Shown here in pieces: positions 1 through 9,753 of a stretch of DNA of 55,325 bases; position 1 is the stretch's first letter, and the number at the start of each line of letters is the position of its first letter. Source of the stretch: Mariniblastus sp. (GTDB taxonomy: Bacteria > Planctomycetota > Planctomycetia > Pirellulales > Pirellulaceae); the NCBI GenBank assembly GCA_029251085.1, contig JAQXDZ010000043.1:1-55325 (forward strand), read 5' to 3'. The notes below the pieces were generated by a model that saw only the letters and a list, made by a program, of their open reading frames with translations, was not told the origin of the DNA and ran no database searches. The position numbers and the translations under genes are program-made.

Positions 1-336
1 TTGATTAAGAATTTGAATTTCGAATCAAAATTCACAAATGCCTGTTCGAAGTCAGACTATTTTAAATCCATGGTGGCAAAAGCTAACCATGAAGACGAGA
101 CCGCGAAACGTCTTGTTAACGCCTATCATTATCGACCTGAAATTGAATTTTTCGATATTCAGTCGGATCCGCTTGAGCTAAACAACTTAGCCACAGACCC
201 TGCACAAAAGTTAGAAATATCGCGTTTATCGCAAGAGCTTAAGAAATGGATGTCCTCACAAGGCGATGAAGGCGTGCTTACCGAAATGAAGGCTCGTGAG
301 CGACAAGCAACAAATCGGAAATCCAAAAAGAAATAG
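1..336 (+). CDS. Sulfatase, C-terminal end (cut by window edge)
   Basis: The visible 111 residues are the tail of a larger protein; the first codon lies at the window edge and is not a credible start. The segment around RPEIEFFDIQSDPLELNNLA is the typical end of type I sulfatases, where the last strand is followed by a DP-x-E-x-x-N-L-A motif. A terminal helix with WMSSQGDEG follows. The catalytic Cys/Ser and metal ligands would lie upstream, outside the window. Such enzymes are usually exported and desulfate polysaccharides; planctomycetes carry many. The tail is Lys-rich (SKKK). The substrate cannot be told from this fragment. Confidence 0.8.
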   Translation: MIKNLNFESKFTNACSKSDYFKSMVAKANHEDETAKRLVNAYHYRPEIEFFDIQSDPLELNNLATDPAQKLEISRLSQELKKWMSSQGDEGVLTEMKARERQATNRKSKKK

Positions 337-490
337 GGATCTGTCAGTTAGTGCACAGAAATTTGATTTTTTGATATTACTACAATTTCACGCTTAATTA
401 GACAACCTTGTGTGGGTTGTTTGATAAACTTTTTATATTGAGATAACACCTCGCTTGCGAGCTTTTTTAAAACAAGACTTGAGAGACTTC

Positions 491-1600
491 ATGAATTGCA
501 ATCGGACTAACTGGACAATAATTGTTCGTTTTACCATTCTTTGTTGGTTGGGGATTTTATGTTTGGCCAATGTTAGTTTCGCATTGGCTGGAACTGACAC
601 CAGCCAACCTTTGGTCTACGAAGGGAAATCAGGGATCGGCGTAGGAAAACATATTGTTTTCCTGGCAGGGGATCACGAGTATCGTTCGGAAGAAACCCTG
701 CCCGCTCTTGCTAGAATGCTGGCGATTAATCACGGTTTCAAATGTACGGTCTTGTTTACCGTCGACCCCAAGACGGGTGAAATTGATCCGGCTGCCGATA
801 ATCTTCCGGGGACCGAGGTACTCAAGGATGCAGATTTGGCGGTGATTTTTTTAAGATTCAAAAATCTCCCAAACGAACAAATGCAGCCTATTGTTGATTA
901 TCTCGATCGTGGTGGGCCTATCGTCGGACTTCGAACATCGACTCACGCATTTAAGATTCCAACTGGATTAAAATTCTCCAAATACGATTACCAGTACAAG
1001 GGTGATGATTATAAACGTGGCTTCGGGAGACAAGTCCTCGGTGAATCGTGGTCCGGTCATTACGGCAAGAATCATGTCATGGCGACCCGTTTGGATGTTC
1101 CAGAAAAGGCTAAGACGCATCCTATCATGACCGGTGTGAACAAACCGTGGGCTCAATCCGGAGGCTACTGGACGGTGCCGGTGGAAGGCTCTGAAGTTCT
1201 GGCATTCGCGCAGCCGTTAGAAAATATGTCACCGGATTCAAATCCTGCTAAGGATAAAGCTCCTTGCCCTGGAGTGTGGGTTCGGAAATACACTAGTCAA
1301 GATGGCGAGAAGGAAGGGAGAGTCTTTACGACGACCTATGGCGCGTCCGAAGATTTACTGGATGATGATTTTAGACGGATGATGATAAATGCCTGTCTTT
1401 GGTCCGTTGGGATGGAGACCAAAATCACAAACGCACTAAATATTGAGTTTGTTGGAGGCTACCAGCCAGCAACCTACCAATTTGGCGGTCACCGTCGGGG
1501 AGTGAAACCTTCAGATCTCGCGGATATTGAGGTCTCCATCATGCCTGCCGATAAGCCCATCGTTGTTCCCGAACGAAAAAAGAAGAAAAAAAACAAGTAG
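491..1600 (+). CDS. Exported ThuA-like domain protein
   Basis: This 369-residue protein has an N-terminal signal/anchor segment (about residues 8-34) and then a class I glutamine amidotransferase-like (ThuA) fold. It begins KHIVFLAGDHEYRSEE, and shows LRTSTHAF and a GHYG-x-N segment further on. ThuA-like proteins are implicated in sugar or trehalose use, but most planctomycete members have no proven reaction. An in-frame TTG at 455 would add 12 residues before the signal peptide; I prefer ATG 491 because the signal peptide then sits at the N terminus. The C terminus is very Lys-rich (ERKKKKKNK). It follows the sulfatase on the same strand after about 150 bases, so co-transcription is possible but unproven. 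Confidence 0.75.
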   Translation: MNCNRTNWTIIVRFTILCWLGILCLANVSFALAGTDTSQPLVYEGKSGIGVGKHIVFLAGDHEYRSEETLPALARMLAINHGFKCTVLFTVDPKTGEIDPAADNLPGTEVLKDADLAVIFLRFKNLPNEQMQPIVDYLDRGGPIVGLRTSTHAFKIPTGLKFSKYDYQYKGDDYKRGFGRQVLGESWSGHYGKNHVMATRLDVPEKAKTHPIMTGVNKPWAQSGGYWTVPVEGSEVLAFAQPLENMSPDSNPAKDKAPCPGVWVRKYTSQDGEKEGRVFTTTYGASEDLLDDDFRRMMINACLWSVGMETKITNALNIEFVGGYQPATYQFGGHRRGVKPSDLADIEVSIMPADKPIVVPERKKKKKNK

Positions 1601-1759
1601 GCCTCAGTAGACTGCCGTGGATGCAAAACCAAATTACAACCTTGCATCTTTAAAAACGGCGGCAAGAGGCCAGCTCGTTATTCATTTTCCCAACACAATT
1701 TCTGTTTCTAAATTTTTTATTGACTTTGCGACTACTTTTGGTTTTGAGAAAGCTCACCT

Positions 1760-3691
1760 ATGAAGGCATCGTTTTTTATCTTGGTTATTTGCGCCGTCTG
1801 TTTCGCCAGCGATTTTGCTCAGGCTCAACCTGGAAGACGGGGCGGACCTGTTGGTCCGCGGATCGAACCCGAAAATCTCGATTTTGATCTCGGTGTTGGA
1901 AAAATTACAGATAGAGAACTGTTTGAGAAACTTTCGTATCAAGGCCCGGAAGTGTCGCGAGACGCGTATCTTGCGAATTTAGAGTTTGTGAAATTCATCA
2001 TCGACAAGGCGGATCCGAATAATCACAAAGTCTATTTCATGAACACACAAAATCATCGGGCGCATCCGCCTTATATGAGGCTGGTTGGGATTGAAAGTCG
2101 CGAGCGAGGTGCCATTACCTACATGCCTCGATTGACCAGTCCTGATGGAACTCCCGGCCTCTACATCATCGATTTCCAACCAAACGACTCCTATTCATTC
2201 GAAGACATCGATCGCATCCTTAAAAAATTGACCGACCATATGCCTTTACTCAAAGGGAAAGTCGCGTTTCATCCGCTCGGTGGAAACATGAGGCGATACG
2301 AGTCGGAGAAGGACAAATACGAAAACGGGGGCGTTTCGGTTTATCTTGACTCCGACATTTATAAAAACATCTCTTACCTACCCCTCAATATCGCAAAAGG
2401 ATTCGGAAAGCTTCGGGTCTACGACAATGAACTGAGATCGTCTCCTCGAGACATCTTAATTTGCCCAACACTTCCCAATGAAATGCCACGTGTTGCCGGC
2501 GTCATCACCGAAGCCCGGCAAACGCCTTTGTCACACGTGAATCTTCGCGCTATTCAAGATAAAGTTCCGAATGCTTTCATCAAGGACGCCAGGCAACTCG
2601 AGGACATCTCGTCGTTGATTGGGAAAGAAGTATTTTATGAGGTAACCAGTCAGGGGTATCGAATTCGATTGGCTAAACCAGCTGAGATTGAGAGACACTT
2701 TGCAGCAATGCGCCCTACCGTCCCCCGATATCCCAAACGAGACCTCAGTTCAAAGAAGATCATTCCGCTCGAAAAGGCAGATTTTCCGGATGCGTCACGT
2801 TACGGCGCAAAGGCGGCCAATTTAGCCGCCATGAAAAAATTCAAATTGAAAAAGGGAACGCTGCCAGATGGGTTTGTGATGCCGTTTTACTTTTATGATG
2901 AATTCATGAAACATAATGGCCTTTACAAGGCGTTTGACAAACTGGCCGAAAATGAACAGTTCAAAACTGACTCAAAATTTCGTGCAGAAGCGCTTGCCAA
3001 ATTTCAAAATCAAATCAGAACAGCTGAAATGCCTGCCTGGATGATGGAGCAAGTTTCAGCGCTGCAAAAAGAATTTCCCGCAGACACTCCTATACGTTGC
3101 CGATCGAGTACGAACAATGAAGACCTTGATGGCTTCAGCGGCGCTGGGCTTTACGATTCGTTTACACATAATCCGAGTGAAGGCCATCTTGCCAAATCTG
3201 TAAAACAAGTTTTTGCAAGTTTATGGAATTTTCGAGCTTATGAGGAACGAGCGTTCTTTTTGATCGACCATAAGCAGACAGCGATGGGCGTTCTATTCCA
3301 TCCCAATTTCAAGGGTGAGCTGGCCAACGGGGTCGCTGTTACCAGTGACGTTTTGTACGGAACGGAAGGGAACTATTACCTGAATATTCAACCCGAAGAG
3401 GATTTAGTTACCAATCCAACAGCCGAATCGTCGCCCGAGGAAACACTGCTTGCTTGGTGGGAACGCGATGGTCAACAACTAATTCGGTCATCGAATCCAG
3501 ATGAGCCTGCCAACTCACTGTTAGACTCAGATCAGCAAAATCTGCTGAGAGAAGCCTTGGGTCGAATTCACTTCAACTTTGAAAAGTTGTACGGGAAGAA
3601 TGAGGGCGATGAATTTGCAATGGAAATTGAATTCAAAATTACGAGTGACGGTAAACTCGTAATTAAACAGGCTCGGCCCTGGGTATTTTAG
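1760..3691 (+). CDS. Exported phospho-His / PEP-pyruvate dikinase-like protein (glucan, water dikinase order)
   Basis: This is a 643-residue protein with a clear signal peptide (residues 1-23, ending AQAQ). A phosphohistidine swivelling domain comes first, with TPLSHVNLRAI placing the probable phospho-His at H259. An ATP-grasp nucleotide-binding domain follows: YGAKAANLAAMKK near 345, then RCRSSTNNEDLDGFSGAGLY with R448, VFASLWNFRAYEER near 490, and the closing IKQARPW. In PPDK and PEP synthase the ATP-grasp domain is N-terminal; His domain before a C-terminal ATP-grasp domain is the order of plant alpha-glucan, water dikinase. There is no C-terminal PEP/pyruvate TIM barrel, so a PPDK reaction is unlikely. 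I infer an exported dikinase or dikinase-derived protein with unknown acceptor. ATP supply outside the cytoplasm is a puzzle. Confidence 0.75.
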   Translation: MKASFFILVICAVCFASDFAQAQPGRRGGPVGPRIEPENLDFDLGVGKITDRELFEKLSYQGPEVSRDAYLANLEFVKFIIDKADPNNHKVYFMNTQNHRAHPPYMRLVGIESRERGAITYMPRLTSPDGTPGLYIIDFQPNDSYSFEDIDRILKKLTDHMPLLKGKVAFHPLGGNMRRYESEKDKYENGGVSVYLDSDIYKNISYLPLNIAKGFGKLRVYDNELRSSPRDILICPTLPNEMPRVAGVITEARQTPLSHVNLRAIQDKVPNAFIKDARQLEDISSLIGKEVFYEVTSQGYRIRLAKPAEIERHFAAMRPTVPRYPKRDLSSKKIIPLEKADFPDASRYGAKAANLAAMKKFKLKKGTLPDGFVMPFYFYDEFMKHNGLYKAFDKLAENEQFKTDSKFRAEALAKFQNQIRTAEMPAWMMEQVSALQKEFPADTPIRCRSSTNNEDLDGFSGAGLYDSFTHNPSEGHLAKSVKQVFASLWNFRAYEERAFFLIDHKQTAMGVLFHPNFKGELANGVAVTSDVLYGTEGNYYLNIQPEEDLVTNPTAESSPEETLLAWWERDGQQLIRSSNPDEPANSLLDSDQQNLLREALGRIHFNFEKLYGKNEGDEFAMEIEFKITSDGKLVIKQARPWVF

Positions 3692-3958
3692 TGACCGCGG
3701 GATCGAAGTTTACGGCCTGCGATCGTGTTTTATTTTTTCTGAATGTTGACTTGCCGTAATTTCAGCTAATCGGTGCTCCGTGTTCCAACACGAAAATTAC
3801 CTACTGGCTGACGACATAGCTTGATCTTCTGATCTCGTTTGTAGATTCCGCAAGCGTCGGCAATAGGAAGGTTTTAAAAAGCCAAAATCGCGGTATATTG
3901 TTAGGCGGTGGCGAATTGCCACACATCGCTTCGATTTTTCCTTTACTCGGGTTCTCTT

Positions 3959-6073
3959 ATGAAATTGCCACCTAAGTTTGTACTGCTATTGTTGGTCACG
4001 CTTGTGTTTACGTTTGTCGTCGAGTCAACTCGTACGGCTGTGGGCCAGGACGAGCCCGCCAAAAGGATGACTCCGGAATTATTATGGAAACTTGGTCGAT
4101 TAGGCGAGGCAGTTCCTTCGCCCGACGGAACCCAGGTTGCGTTTACGGTACGGCGTTATGAGTTGGCCGAAGACAAGGGCAGCTCTAATCTTTTCATTAT
4201 GAATGTCGCTGACGACACGAAAGTTGTTGCGTTGGAAAAATGGCCGTCGATCGGATCTATCGACTGGATAGACAACGAGTCTGGGAGCCATCTTTTCTTT
4301 GAAGGCATCAATCCAGATGATGCTGTGGGTTCAAATCAAGCTTGGTCGGTGGACACCAAAACCCACGATCTGAAGCAGGTTACCTCAATTGAAGGCGGAA
4401 TCTCAAATTTCAAAGTTGCACCTACCGGTGGTAAAATTGCGTTTACGCTCGACATTAAACTCGATCAAAAACCGAATGAAATTTACGCGGATCTCCCTAA
4501 GGCTGACGCAAGAATTATCGACCAACTGATGTATAGGCATTGGAATGCATGGCACGATTATCGGTACAGTCATTTACATGTATGTGTTCTCGGAAAAGAC
4601 GGAGTTGCAGGAGCACCTGTTGATTTGATGGAAGGCCGAAAAGCCGATTGCCCAGTTCCGCCTTTTGGCGGTACGGAGCAGTTTAGTTGGTCCCCGGACG
4701 GAACTGAAATTGCCTTTACTATAAAGGACGTCGACAAGTGGGAAGAATCTACTAACAGCGACGTCTTTGTCGTCGCTGCCGATGGGAGCGGAGAACCAAC
4801 GAACATTTCCAAAGACGGCTTGGGTTATGACAACAATCCAGTTTATTCTCCCAATGGTCGACTAATCGCTTACAGTTCGATGGAGAGAGCCGGTTTTGAA
4901 GCCGATCGAAATCGAATCATGGTTTACAACCGAAAGCGAGAAACCGCAAAGGAAATTACCAAAGGTCTTGATCAAAATGCCAATGGACCGGTTTGGAAAA
5001 GCGATTCTAAATCCATGATCTTTGATTCAGAACGTGACGGCACCACGCAATTGTTTGAAATTACGATCAAGGGACAAACACTTAAACAACTGACGGAAGG
5101 CTGGTTTAATTGGCACTTCTTTGGTGAACTTAATACCGCGGACGCGGCAAACGATACATTAATCGTCTCGCGGACCAATATGCTTCGTCCAGCGGAAATT
5201 TACTCGCTTGATAATAAGAAGGGTAAAAAATTAACCGACATTAATGATGCAATTTATGCAAATCTGGAACTGCCAACGATCGAACAACGTTTCGTTGAAG
5301 CGACCGATGGAAAAACTATTCAATGTTGGGTTATAAACCCTCCAGGGTTCGATCCCAATTCTGACAAGAAATGGCCAATGTTGACCTACTGCCAAGGGGG
5401 TCCACAGGGCCAAATTGGTCAGTGGTTTTCTTACCGATGGAATTTTCATCTGATGGCTGCCAATGGTTATGTCGTCGTCGCGCCCAACAGGCGTGGATTA
5501 CCGGGATTCGGTCGGGAGTGGAACGACCAGATTAGCGGGGACTGGGGTGGACAAGCAATGAAGGATATTCTTTCAGCCACCGATGCGATGACAGCCGAGA
5601 AGTTTATTGACAAGGAACACGTTGCCGCCATCGGAGCGAGTTTCGGCGGTTACACGGTTTACTGGCTCATGGGCAATAGTGCTGATCGATTCTGTTCCAT
5701 GATCGCGCACTGCGGTGTTTTCAACCTCGAATCCATGTACGGAGCGACCGAGGAGCTATTCTTCGTGAATTGGGATCTCGGCGGCCCCTACTGGAAAAAT
5801 GATGAAGTGTTGAGCAAATATCAGAAATTCTCACCCCATCGGTTTGTGAAAGAGTGGACGACGCCTTTATTAGTGATCCATGGTCAAAAAGATTTCCGAG
5901 TTCCTGTGACTCAAGGAATGGAAGCGTTTACTGCCGCTCAGGTCCAGGATGTTCCCTCGCGGTTTCTTTACTTCCCCGAAGAAGGCCACTGGGTTATGCG
6001 ACCTCAAAATGGAGTATTGTGGCATCGCATTTTCTTCGACTGGCTCAACCGTTACTGCAAAGATGGCAAATAG
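3959..6073 (+). CDS. Exported S9 family peptidase (prolyl oligopeptidase/acylaminoacyl peptidase type)
   Basis: From ATG 3959 the protein is 704 residues: a signal peptide (about 1-30), a beta-propeller region with TolB/PD40-like repeats (SPDGTEIAF, SPNGRLIAY), and a C-terminal alpha/beta hydrolase. The triad can be placed at S561 in GASFGGY, D645 in IHGQKDFRVP and H677 in EEGHW. GTG 3908 would add 17 residues ahead of the signal peptide and is less likely. The family cleaves short peptides, often after Pro or acylated N-terminal residues, with the propeller limiting substrate size. The gene stands alone and probably serves peptide scavenging in the periplasm. Confidence 0.9.
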   Translation: MKLPPKFVLLLLVTLVFTFVVESTRTAVGQDEPAKRMTPELLWKLGRLGEAVPSPDGTQVAFTVRRYELAEDKGSSNLFIMNVADDTKVVALEKWPSIGSIDWIDNESGSHLFFEGINPDDAVGSNQAWSVDTKTHDLKQVTSIEGGISNFKVAPTGGKIAFTLDIKLDQKPNEIYADLPKADARIIDQLMYRHWNAWHDYRYSHLHVCVLGKDGVAGAPVDLMEGRKADCPVPPFGGTEQFSWSPDGTEIAFTIKDVDKWEESTNSDVFVVAADGSGEPTNISKDGLGYDNNPVYSPNGRLIAYSSMERAGFEADRNRIMVYNRKRETAKEITKGLDQNANGPVWKSDSKSMIFDSERDGTTQLFEITIKGQTLKQLTEGWFNWHFFGELNTADAANDTLIVSRTNMLRPAEIYSLDNKKGKKLTDINDAIYANLELPTIEQRFVEATDGKTIQCWVINPPGFDPNSDKKWPMLTYCQGGPQGQIGQWFSYRWNFHLMAANGYVVVAPNRRGLPGFGREWNDQISGDWGGQAMKDILSATDAMTAEKFIDKEHVAAIGASFGGYTVYWLMGNSADRFCSMIAHCGVFNLESMYGATEELFFVNWDLGGPYWKNDEVLSKYQKFSPHRFVKEWTTPLLVIHGQKDFRVPVTQGMEAFTAAQVQDVPSRFLYFPEEGHWVMRPQNGVLWHRIFFDWLNRYCKDGK

Positions 6074-6156
6074 AGATTCCATGGGAAGGTTACGGTCAAT
6101 TTGAACCTGCCCTGGCCTTTTTTCGGTTACGTTTCCTCTTAAATGTGTCGCCAAAA

Positions 6157-6483
6157 ATGAGATTGAACTCCACAAGTGCTCAACTTCTGTTGTTGAAATG
6201 TGTGGGCGATCAAATTTGGGACGAACAGACCTGCATTGATCAAGGAATTCCAATAATCTGGTTCGATGAGTTGGTAGAAAATTACGAATCAGGTTTCGAT
6301 AATGACCGCAACACAATTTATGTAAATCAACATATGGTAAATCAGTATCGCGGGGTTTCAGATTTACATATTGCGTTAAAGCTTGCTGAATTTCTCGGCA
6401 TCGATTGGGAAAGGGCGACCAGTACCGCGTTAGGACGACGGGCACAGGTCGAGGCGATTAAAGCCGAACTCGATGAGTTGTAA
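6157..6483 (+). CDS. Small unknown protein (108 aa)
   Basis: I do not recognise this family. The frame stays open from inside the S9 peptidase gene, but the first convincing start after that gene ends is ATG 6157, which gives 108 residues. The product is acidic and lacks a signal peptide or membrane segment. It contains an aromatic DNDRNTIYVNQHMV stretch followed by a helical segment (DLHIALKLAEFLGIDWE). A start inside the peptidase gene is possible but would give a proline- and arginine-rich N terminus that looks like shadow sequence. It follows the peptidase by 83 bases and might be co-transcribed with it. Confidence 0.55.
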   Translation: MRLNSTSAQLLLLKCVGDQIWDEQTCIDQGIPIIWFDELVENYESGFDNDRNTIYVNQHMVNQYRGVSDLHIALKLAEFLGIDWERATSTALGRRAQVEAIKAELDEL

Positions 6484-6598
6484 AAATTGTCCTGAGCCGA
6501 AATCAATTTAATGATGAAAGTTCAATGCAGGTTTATCACAATTGAAAACCTGAATTTTGAGTGTGTCTACATTTACAAATACTAAGTGGAGTAAAAAA

Positions 6599-7711
6599 AT
6601 GAATTCTCAAACCGATTCAAAAATGTGCCGTTGGGGAATCATGAGCACTGCCACCATCGGTCAAAAAAATTGGCAGGCAATTAATTTGTCCGGGAATGGT
6701 ACGGTAGCAGCGGTAGCAAGCCGAAACTTGGCCAGTAGTGAAAAATTTATAAACCAGCTTCAGGCATCAGTTCCTTTTGACCCCGCCCCGCTGGCAGTGG
6801 AAGGATATCAATCACTTCTTGATTCGCCTGAAATTGACGCCGTTTATATTCCACTGCCGACTGGCATGAGGCGTGAGTGGGTAATTAAAGCAGCAGAAGC
6901 CGGAAAGCATGTTTTGTGCGAGAAGCCTTGTGCATCGAGTTACGCCGATCTTCAAGAAATGGTCGCGGCTTGTAGAAACAATAACGTCCAGTTCATGGAC
7001 GGTATCATGTATATGCACGGCGAAAGACTCGACTCAATTAGGAATGCGATTGACACAAAAATTGGGAAGATTAAACGAATTGCAACGCAATTTAGCTTCT
7101 TCGGCGATCAAGAGTTCGACGAAGGAAACATACGTACCAACAGTGAACTTGAGCCATTTGGTTGCCTTGGTGACCTCGGTTGGTACACAATTCGCTTTGC
7201 ACTTTGGGCCATGAACTATCAATTGCCGAAACAGGTTTACGGACGCATGATTTCTGCTTACAAGCGTGAGGACAGTCCCAATTCAGTGCCGATGGAAATT
7301 GAATGTGGAATGCAATTTGAGGATGGTGTGACTTCGTCGTTCTACAATAGTTTTCTGACCGGGCATCAGCAATGGGCTCATGTCTCGGGTACCGAGGGTT
7401 CTGTTTATGTTCCAGATTTCGTGCTTCCTTTTGAAGGCACGGAAGCCAAGCATTCGATTTATAAACCAGAATTCACCGTTAGTGATTGCGATTTTGCGAT
7501 GGTTGAAAATCGTGAAGACGTTGTCGTGGAGGAAGCTGGAAATAGCGCATCGAACTCTCAAGAGAGTAACCTCTTCAGAAATTTTGCTGAGATAGCCATG
7601 TCAGGTCAGACGGAGGATCACTGGGGTGAGGCTGCATTAATGACTCAGCGTGTCATGGACGCTTGCAAAAAGTCAGCTGAGAACGGTGGAGTTGCTATCG
7701 ATCTTAGCTAG
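6599..7711 (+). CDS. Gfo/Idh/MocA family oxidoreductase
   Basis: This is a 370-residue, apparently cytosolic NAD(P)-dependent sugar or polyol dehydrogenase-like protein. The Rossmann start is CRWGIMSTATIGQKN near residue 10. The family Lys motif appears as VLCEKPCAS near residue 108, and the C-terminal alpha/beta domain follows. ATG 6599 is preceded by GGAG with a 7-nt spacer; the upstream TTG 6557 has no such site. The family includes glucose-fructose oxidoreductase, inositol dehydrogenase and many planctomycete paralogues whose substrates cannot be predicted from sequence. No neighbour fixes the substrate. Confidence 0.9.
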   Translation: MNSQTDSKMCRWGIMSTATIGQKNWQAINLSGNGTVAAVASRNLASSEKFINQLQASVPFDPAPLAVEGYQSLLDSPEIDAVYIPLPTGMRREWVIKAAEAGKHVLCEKPCASSYADLQEMVAACRNNNVQFMDGIMYMHGERLDSIRNAIDTKIGKIKRIATQFSFFGDQEFDEGNIRTNSELEPFGCLGDLGWYTIRFALWAMNYQLPKQVYGRMISAYKREDSPNSVPMEIECGMQFEDGVTSSFYNSFLTGHQQWAHVSGTEGSVYVPDFVLPFEGTEAKHSIYKPEFTVSDCDFAMVENREDVVVEEAGNSASNSQESNLFRNFAEIAMSGQTEDHWGEAALMTQRVMDACKKSAENGGVAIDLS

Positions 7712-7971
7712 CATGAGGCGTAGCGGTGTGGTTAGCTCCCTTCTGTATCGCTTTAATGAACCGTTGCTGGGGCATTGCTTGTCTATTTTATGAAATTACC
7801 TGTTCGATTTTGTTTAGACAATTTTGTTTAATTTGAGCGTCACTTTAAAACCGATTCTAACCAACAGTTACCTTTGGTTGGCTTGGGGCACCTTGGGATA
7901 GCCTGTTTGGTTTTCGAATTCGAAACTTTGTTTTGCTGAAACAGGTTTATATGTGCCCTCGAAAGGCAAAT

Positions 7972-8886
7972 ATGAATCGAATCGGTTTCATCGCGCTTAT
8001 TATCACGCAGTTCGTTTTAGCCATTCCATCTTCGTCGATGGGGCAGGGCACGGCGTGCCCGGTGCCTTGTTTTCTTGAGCCTGGTGACCGGTCAGAGCAG
8101 GAACAATCAGCGACCGTTCGAAAAGCGACAGAAGAGATAAATAATTCGTTGGAACCGGGCGAGAGTATCGAGGTTCGAGAATCTATTCAGCCCGTCGGTA
8201 CTGGCACCGGCTTGTGGGATTGGTCGGATTCCGGCCCCCATCATGATTCCATCGTTGAGATTTCTTCGGAGGCAGGTGCGGGCACAGGAGTATTGATTTC
8301 AACGGATCGAACTAGACTCTTTAAGAAGGGTCATATTGGCCACGTATTGACAGCCTGGCACGTCATCAAGAATGATATCGTGAACGGCAAACTGAAAGTT
8401 CGGTACCGAAACCGAACGGAAACTCGCGATTGTACGGTAATCCGGCATAGTGAGGAAAAGGATATTGCGATCGTTCGTGTATGGGTTCCCTTGGGGATTC
8501 GTGAAGCCCGTTTAGCGAGTGCACCTATCAAGCGTGGGGATCACCTTGAGCTCGTGGGTCTCGGCGGAGGAACGGACCTAACAAACTGCGTGAGAGCATT
8601 TAAATCGGCGGCCTCGCCTCCTTCAAGTGGCGATAAAATTTTCGCTGACGTTCCACTTTTGCCGGGCGATTCGGGTGGCCCAATCTTTAACGCACGCCAA
8701 GAGGTTGTCGGCGTGATTTCTGGTGGTTGGTTCTGGTGGGACAGTGGTGTGACTGCTCCCGATGGCGCTGTGATGCGGACAACGTGGCCAGCGAGAGCAA
8801 GTAACGTTGCCCCCATCCGTCGAATGCTCGAGGGATTAAAGAAGCCAACAAATGTGGCTGATGCCGCACCGACATTAATACGCTAG
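7972..8886 (+). CDS. Exported trypsin-like (S1) serine protease
   Basis: Starting at ATG 7972 (GAAAGG five bases upstream) the protein is 304 residues with a signal peptide ending near SSMGQG. A chymotrypsin-fold domain follows an acidic linker. The triad is readable: H130 in LTAWHVIK, D164 in EKDIAIVRV and S234 in PGDSGGPIF. A cluster of cysteines just after the signal peptide (TACPVPCFL) may form a disulfide. There is no PDZ domain, so it is not a standard DegP/HtrA; it is closer to single-domain periplasmic S1C/S1B-type proteases. Starts at 7933 or 7951 would extend it ahead of the signal peptide and are less likely. Confidence 0.85.
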   Translation: MNRIGFIALIITQFVLAIPSSSMGQGTACPVPCFLEPGDRSEQEQSATVRKATEEINNSLEPGESIEVRESIQPVGTGTGLWDWSDSGPHHDSIVEISSEAGAGTGVLISTDRTRLFKKGHIGHVLTAWHVIKNDIVNGKLKVRYRNRTETRDCTVIRHSEEKDIAIVRVWVPLGIREARLASAPIKRGDHLELVGLGGGTDLTNCVRAFKSAASPPSSGDKIFADVPLLPGDSGGPIFNARQEVVGVISGGWFWWDSGVTAPDGAVMRTTWPARASNVAPIRRMLEGLKKPTNVADAAPTLIR

Positions 8887-9003
8887 AGTTGCAGAATCTC
8901 GCTTCGAAAAATAATTGCACCAACGTCAAAATTGACCTTGGATCTGCTATCCTACTGAATTATCGTTGCGTCTGAAAAGTTAGTTGGGTAGGGGAATGCG
9001 GTT

Positions 9004-9369
9004 ATGAATCCGATGCAGGAAGTAGAAGTCTTACGTGCTGCCTGTTGTGTAGCAGGGATTGATGGCGAGGTCACCGAAAATGAATTGGTGATGATCAATC
9101 AATTGGCCGCTAAAGCGGGTGTCGGGAGAGCGTCTCTCGAGGCAATGATTGCTCGCGGCAAAGCGGATCCAGAGTTTTACAAAGAACAATTTCGGGTTCT
9201 AAAAGATAAGCCACGTAAATCGATGGTTTCTATTTTAAAAGTCGCGACAGCTGACAAATCACTCTCGCGTGATGAAATCGACGTGATGCGTAAGTTTGCG
9301 GATAAACTCGGGATTTCCTCAGAGTCCTTCGATGCCGTTATTGAAAAGGTCTCCAAGCGTTCTGATTAA
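9004..9369 (+). CDS. TerB-like (tellurite resistance TerB family) protein
   Basis: This 121-residue all-helical cytosolic protein has the two-part pattern of TerB-like domains: an acidic AGIDGEVTENELVMI near residue 18 and TADKSLSRDEIDVMRKFA in the second half. Both resemble the metal-binding acidic helices of the family. ATG 9004 follows a G-rich GGGGAA stretch. TerB-like domains occur in stress-associated and membrane-linked complexes, and the standalone planctomycete forms have no known role. There are no other ter genes nearby, so tellurite resistance should not be inferred. Confidence 0.75.
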   Translation: MNPMQEVEVLRAACCVAGIDGEVTENELVMINQLAAKAGVGRASLEAMIARGKADPEFYKEQFRVLKDKPRKSMVSILKVATADKSLSRDEIDVMRKFADKLGISSESFDAVIEKVSKRSD

Positions 9370-9753
9370 GGGTGCAAGACCACGACGTTTGGTCTGGTAG
9401 ATGGATTGAAAAAGCCAGCGTGAACTCGACTCAATTTCCCGTGGTTATCTACCAATTTTGTATCGCCAAAGGAATTGGTTTGCTTCGCTCACGCTAATGA
9501 GCTTGGTCGCTGAATCAAAATTGTGTTTAAACCGTTTTTATTGGGATTCATACGGAGAACACACGGGAACTCCGCGGTCTTTTTGAGACGGGCTTACTAG
9601 GCTGAACGATTTCGTGCAGAAAATCCTCCATGGCATCACCGCCTTTCCATTTTACGTTGATAAATTAGAATCGGAAGCATCCGGGGCTTCTTGATTCTAG
9701 TGTCTCGAAAATCGTAGTCCCCTACGTAAACCACCATGTATTGAAAGTAAATT
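9370..9753 (+). other. Intergenic stretch with one imperfect hairpin
   Basis: This 384-base gap has no credible gene. An inverted repeat at 9667-9698 pairs AGAATC with GATTCT and GAAGC with GCTTC around a CG-rich loop. It lacks a following T-run, so it is not a standard intrinsic terminator. It ends about 55 bases before the M13 peptidase start and could be a leader structure. Confidence 0.3.

Noticed and set aside
5854..6156. N-terminal extension of the small gene at 6157
   Set aside because: It overlaps the end of the S9 peptidase gene in another frame and has shadow-like composition.
5870..6445. 191-codon frame on the minus strand
   Set aside because: It is antisense to the peptidase end and the small gene, has no recognisable domain and an odd composition.
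9004..9369. Tellurite-resistance locus
   Set aside because: A single TerB-like protein without other ter genes is not evidence of resistance.
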